Assembly: GCA_002494215.1 (NCBI GenBank)
Contig: DLBF01000169.1
Location: 1-6,105, forward strand
Direction: 5' to 3'
Length of the DNA stretch: 6,105 nt
Origin: Prevotellaceae bacterium UBA7028
GTDB lineage: Bacteria; Bacteroidota; Bacteroidia; Bacteroidales; Bacteroidaceae
The notes beneath the pieces were generated by a model that was given only the letters and a program-made list of their open reading frames with translations, did no database searches and was not told the origin of the DNA. The translations under genes were made by a program, and so were the position numbers. Positions within the stretch are counted from its first letter, which is position 1, and the number at the start of each line of letters is the position of its first letter. Below are positions 5,711-6,105 of the stretch, one piece after another.

Positions 5711-5748
5711 AATCTTTCGATTTTTTCGATACTTCGGGATTCTGTTAT

Positions 5749-6105
5749 TCACTTTTCAACATTCACTTCTTTCCCTTGGAACTTCTCGTGCAGATGCTGG
5801 AACACGATGAAGAAGGCAGGAACGACGAAGAGTAGGGCGATGGTGCCGATGCTCATACCACCTATAACTCCAAGGGCAAGGGCACGGTTACCGTTGGCTC
5901 CTGCGCCACCCTCTATCACCAGTGGTATCATACCGATAATCATGGTCAGAACCGTCATCAGAATAGGACGCAGACGCTCCTTGCAGGCCTCGAAGGCAGC
6001 CTCAGTGATGCTCAGACCCTGGGCACGCCGTTCAGAAGCAAATTCGGTAATCAGAATGGCCGTCTTGGCCAACAGACCGATCAGCATAATGACACCCGTC
6101 TGCAG
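5749..6105 (-). CDS. RND-family efflux pump inner-membrane subunit, C-terminal 118 residues
   Basis: The frame is open from the window edge (6105) to TGA at 5749-5751; the ATG at 6087 is internal. It corresponds to the last three helices of AcrB-type (HAE1) pumps: GLLAKTAILITEFA, then RLRPILMTVLTMIIGMIPLVI, then GAGANGNRALALGVIGGM and the closing helix ending in FFIVF. Residues of the proton relay known from AcrB are kept: Lys of GLLAK (K940 in AcrB), Arg of the RLRP motif (R971) and Thr of ILMT (T978). The common Asn after the relay Lys is Thr here. A short charged tail (HEKFQGKEVNVEK) ends the protein. The next gene is its cognate outer-membrane channel, and an adaptor gene is expected upstream. 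About 900 residues lie outside the window. Confidence 0.97.
   Translation of the reverse strand: MQTGVIMLIGLLAKTAILITEFASERRAQGLSITEAAFEACKERLRPILMTVLTMIIGMIPLVIEGGAGANGNRALALGVIGGMSIGTIALLFVVPAFFIVFQHLHEKFQGKEVNVEK

Noticed and set aside
5711..5752. GTG start of the efflux channel at 5752, overlapping the RND stop
   Set aside because: It would place 14 mostly basic and polar residues ahead of a perfect lipoprotein signal; ATG at 5710 gives normal length and lipobox position.

Overview
The window looks like chromosomal DNA of a Bacteroidota bacterium, most likely Prevotella or a close relative. The support is an AT-rich spacer with a TAnnTTTG-type -7 promoter element, no clear Shine-Dalgarno sites, an OMP_b-brl_2-type barrel protein, an RND/NodT-type efflux pair, and dispersed heptanucleotide repeats of a kind I associate with Prevotella intergenic regions. 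This is inference; no marker gene is present. Every gene I can support reads on the minus strand, so the biological order runs from high to low coordinates.

Region 1 (6105 to 4340) holds the last 118 residues of an RND inner-membrane efflux pump, followed by its outer-membrane lipoprotein channel (TolC/NodT family). The periplasmic adaptor is presumably further upstream, outside the window. Region 2 (4339 to 2064) starts with a 115-bp spacer full of short repeats. It is followed by a tightly packed run of four genes: a membrane-anchored cupin, a 29-residue single-helix microprotein, a periplasmic solute-binding fold protein whose motifs look like cyclohexadienyl/arogenate dehydratase (PheC), and a small outer-membrane beta-barrel. 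Gaps between these four are 18, 23 and 5 bp, so they are probably co-transcribed. Region 3 (2063 to 1816) is an AT-rich spacer with an inverted repeat and a good -7 promoter element.

Region 4 (1815 to 1, continuing off the left end) is the most remarkable part. A single uninterrupted frame of 605 codons encodes a polar amino-acid ABC importer in one polypeptide: permease (with EAA loop), an extra transmembrane helix, a periplasmic binding domain, a second extra helix, and the start of the ATPase through Walker A. The binding domain appears circularly permuted: the lobe-II half comes first and the lobe-I half second. The three junctions between modules are each encoded by a different short-repeat type (a GTTGACA-like heptamer, a G-rich hairpin element, a GAAGAAT heptamer), so repeats that look intergenic appear to have become in-frame protein linkers. 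Because the gene has no stop inside the window it is easily missed, and most plus-strand open frames below 1850 are its shadows.

Functionally the window combines drug/solute efflux, envelope proteins and an all-in-one amino-acid importer next to a protein related to the same binding-protein superfamily. A functional link between the PheC-like protein and the importer is possible but not shown.
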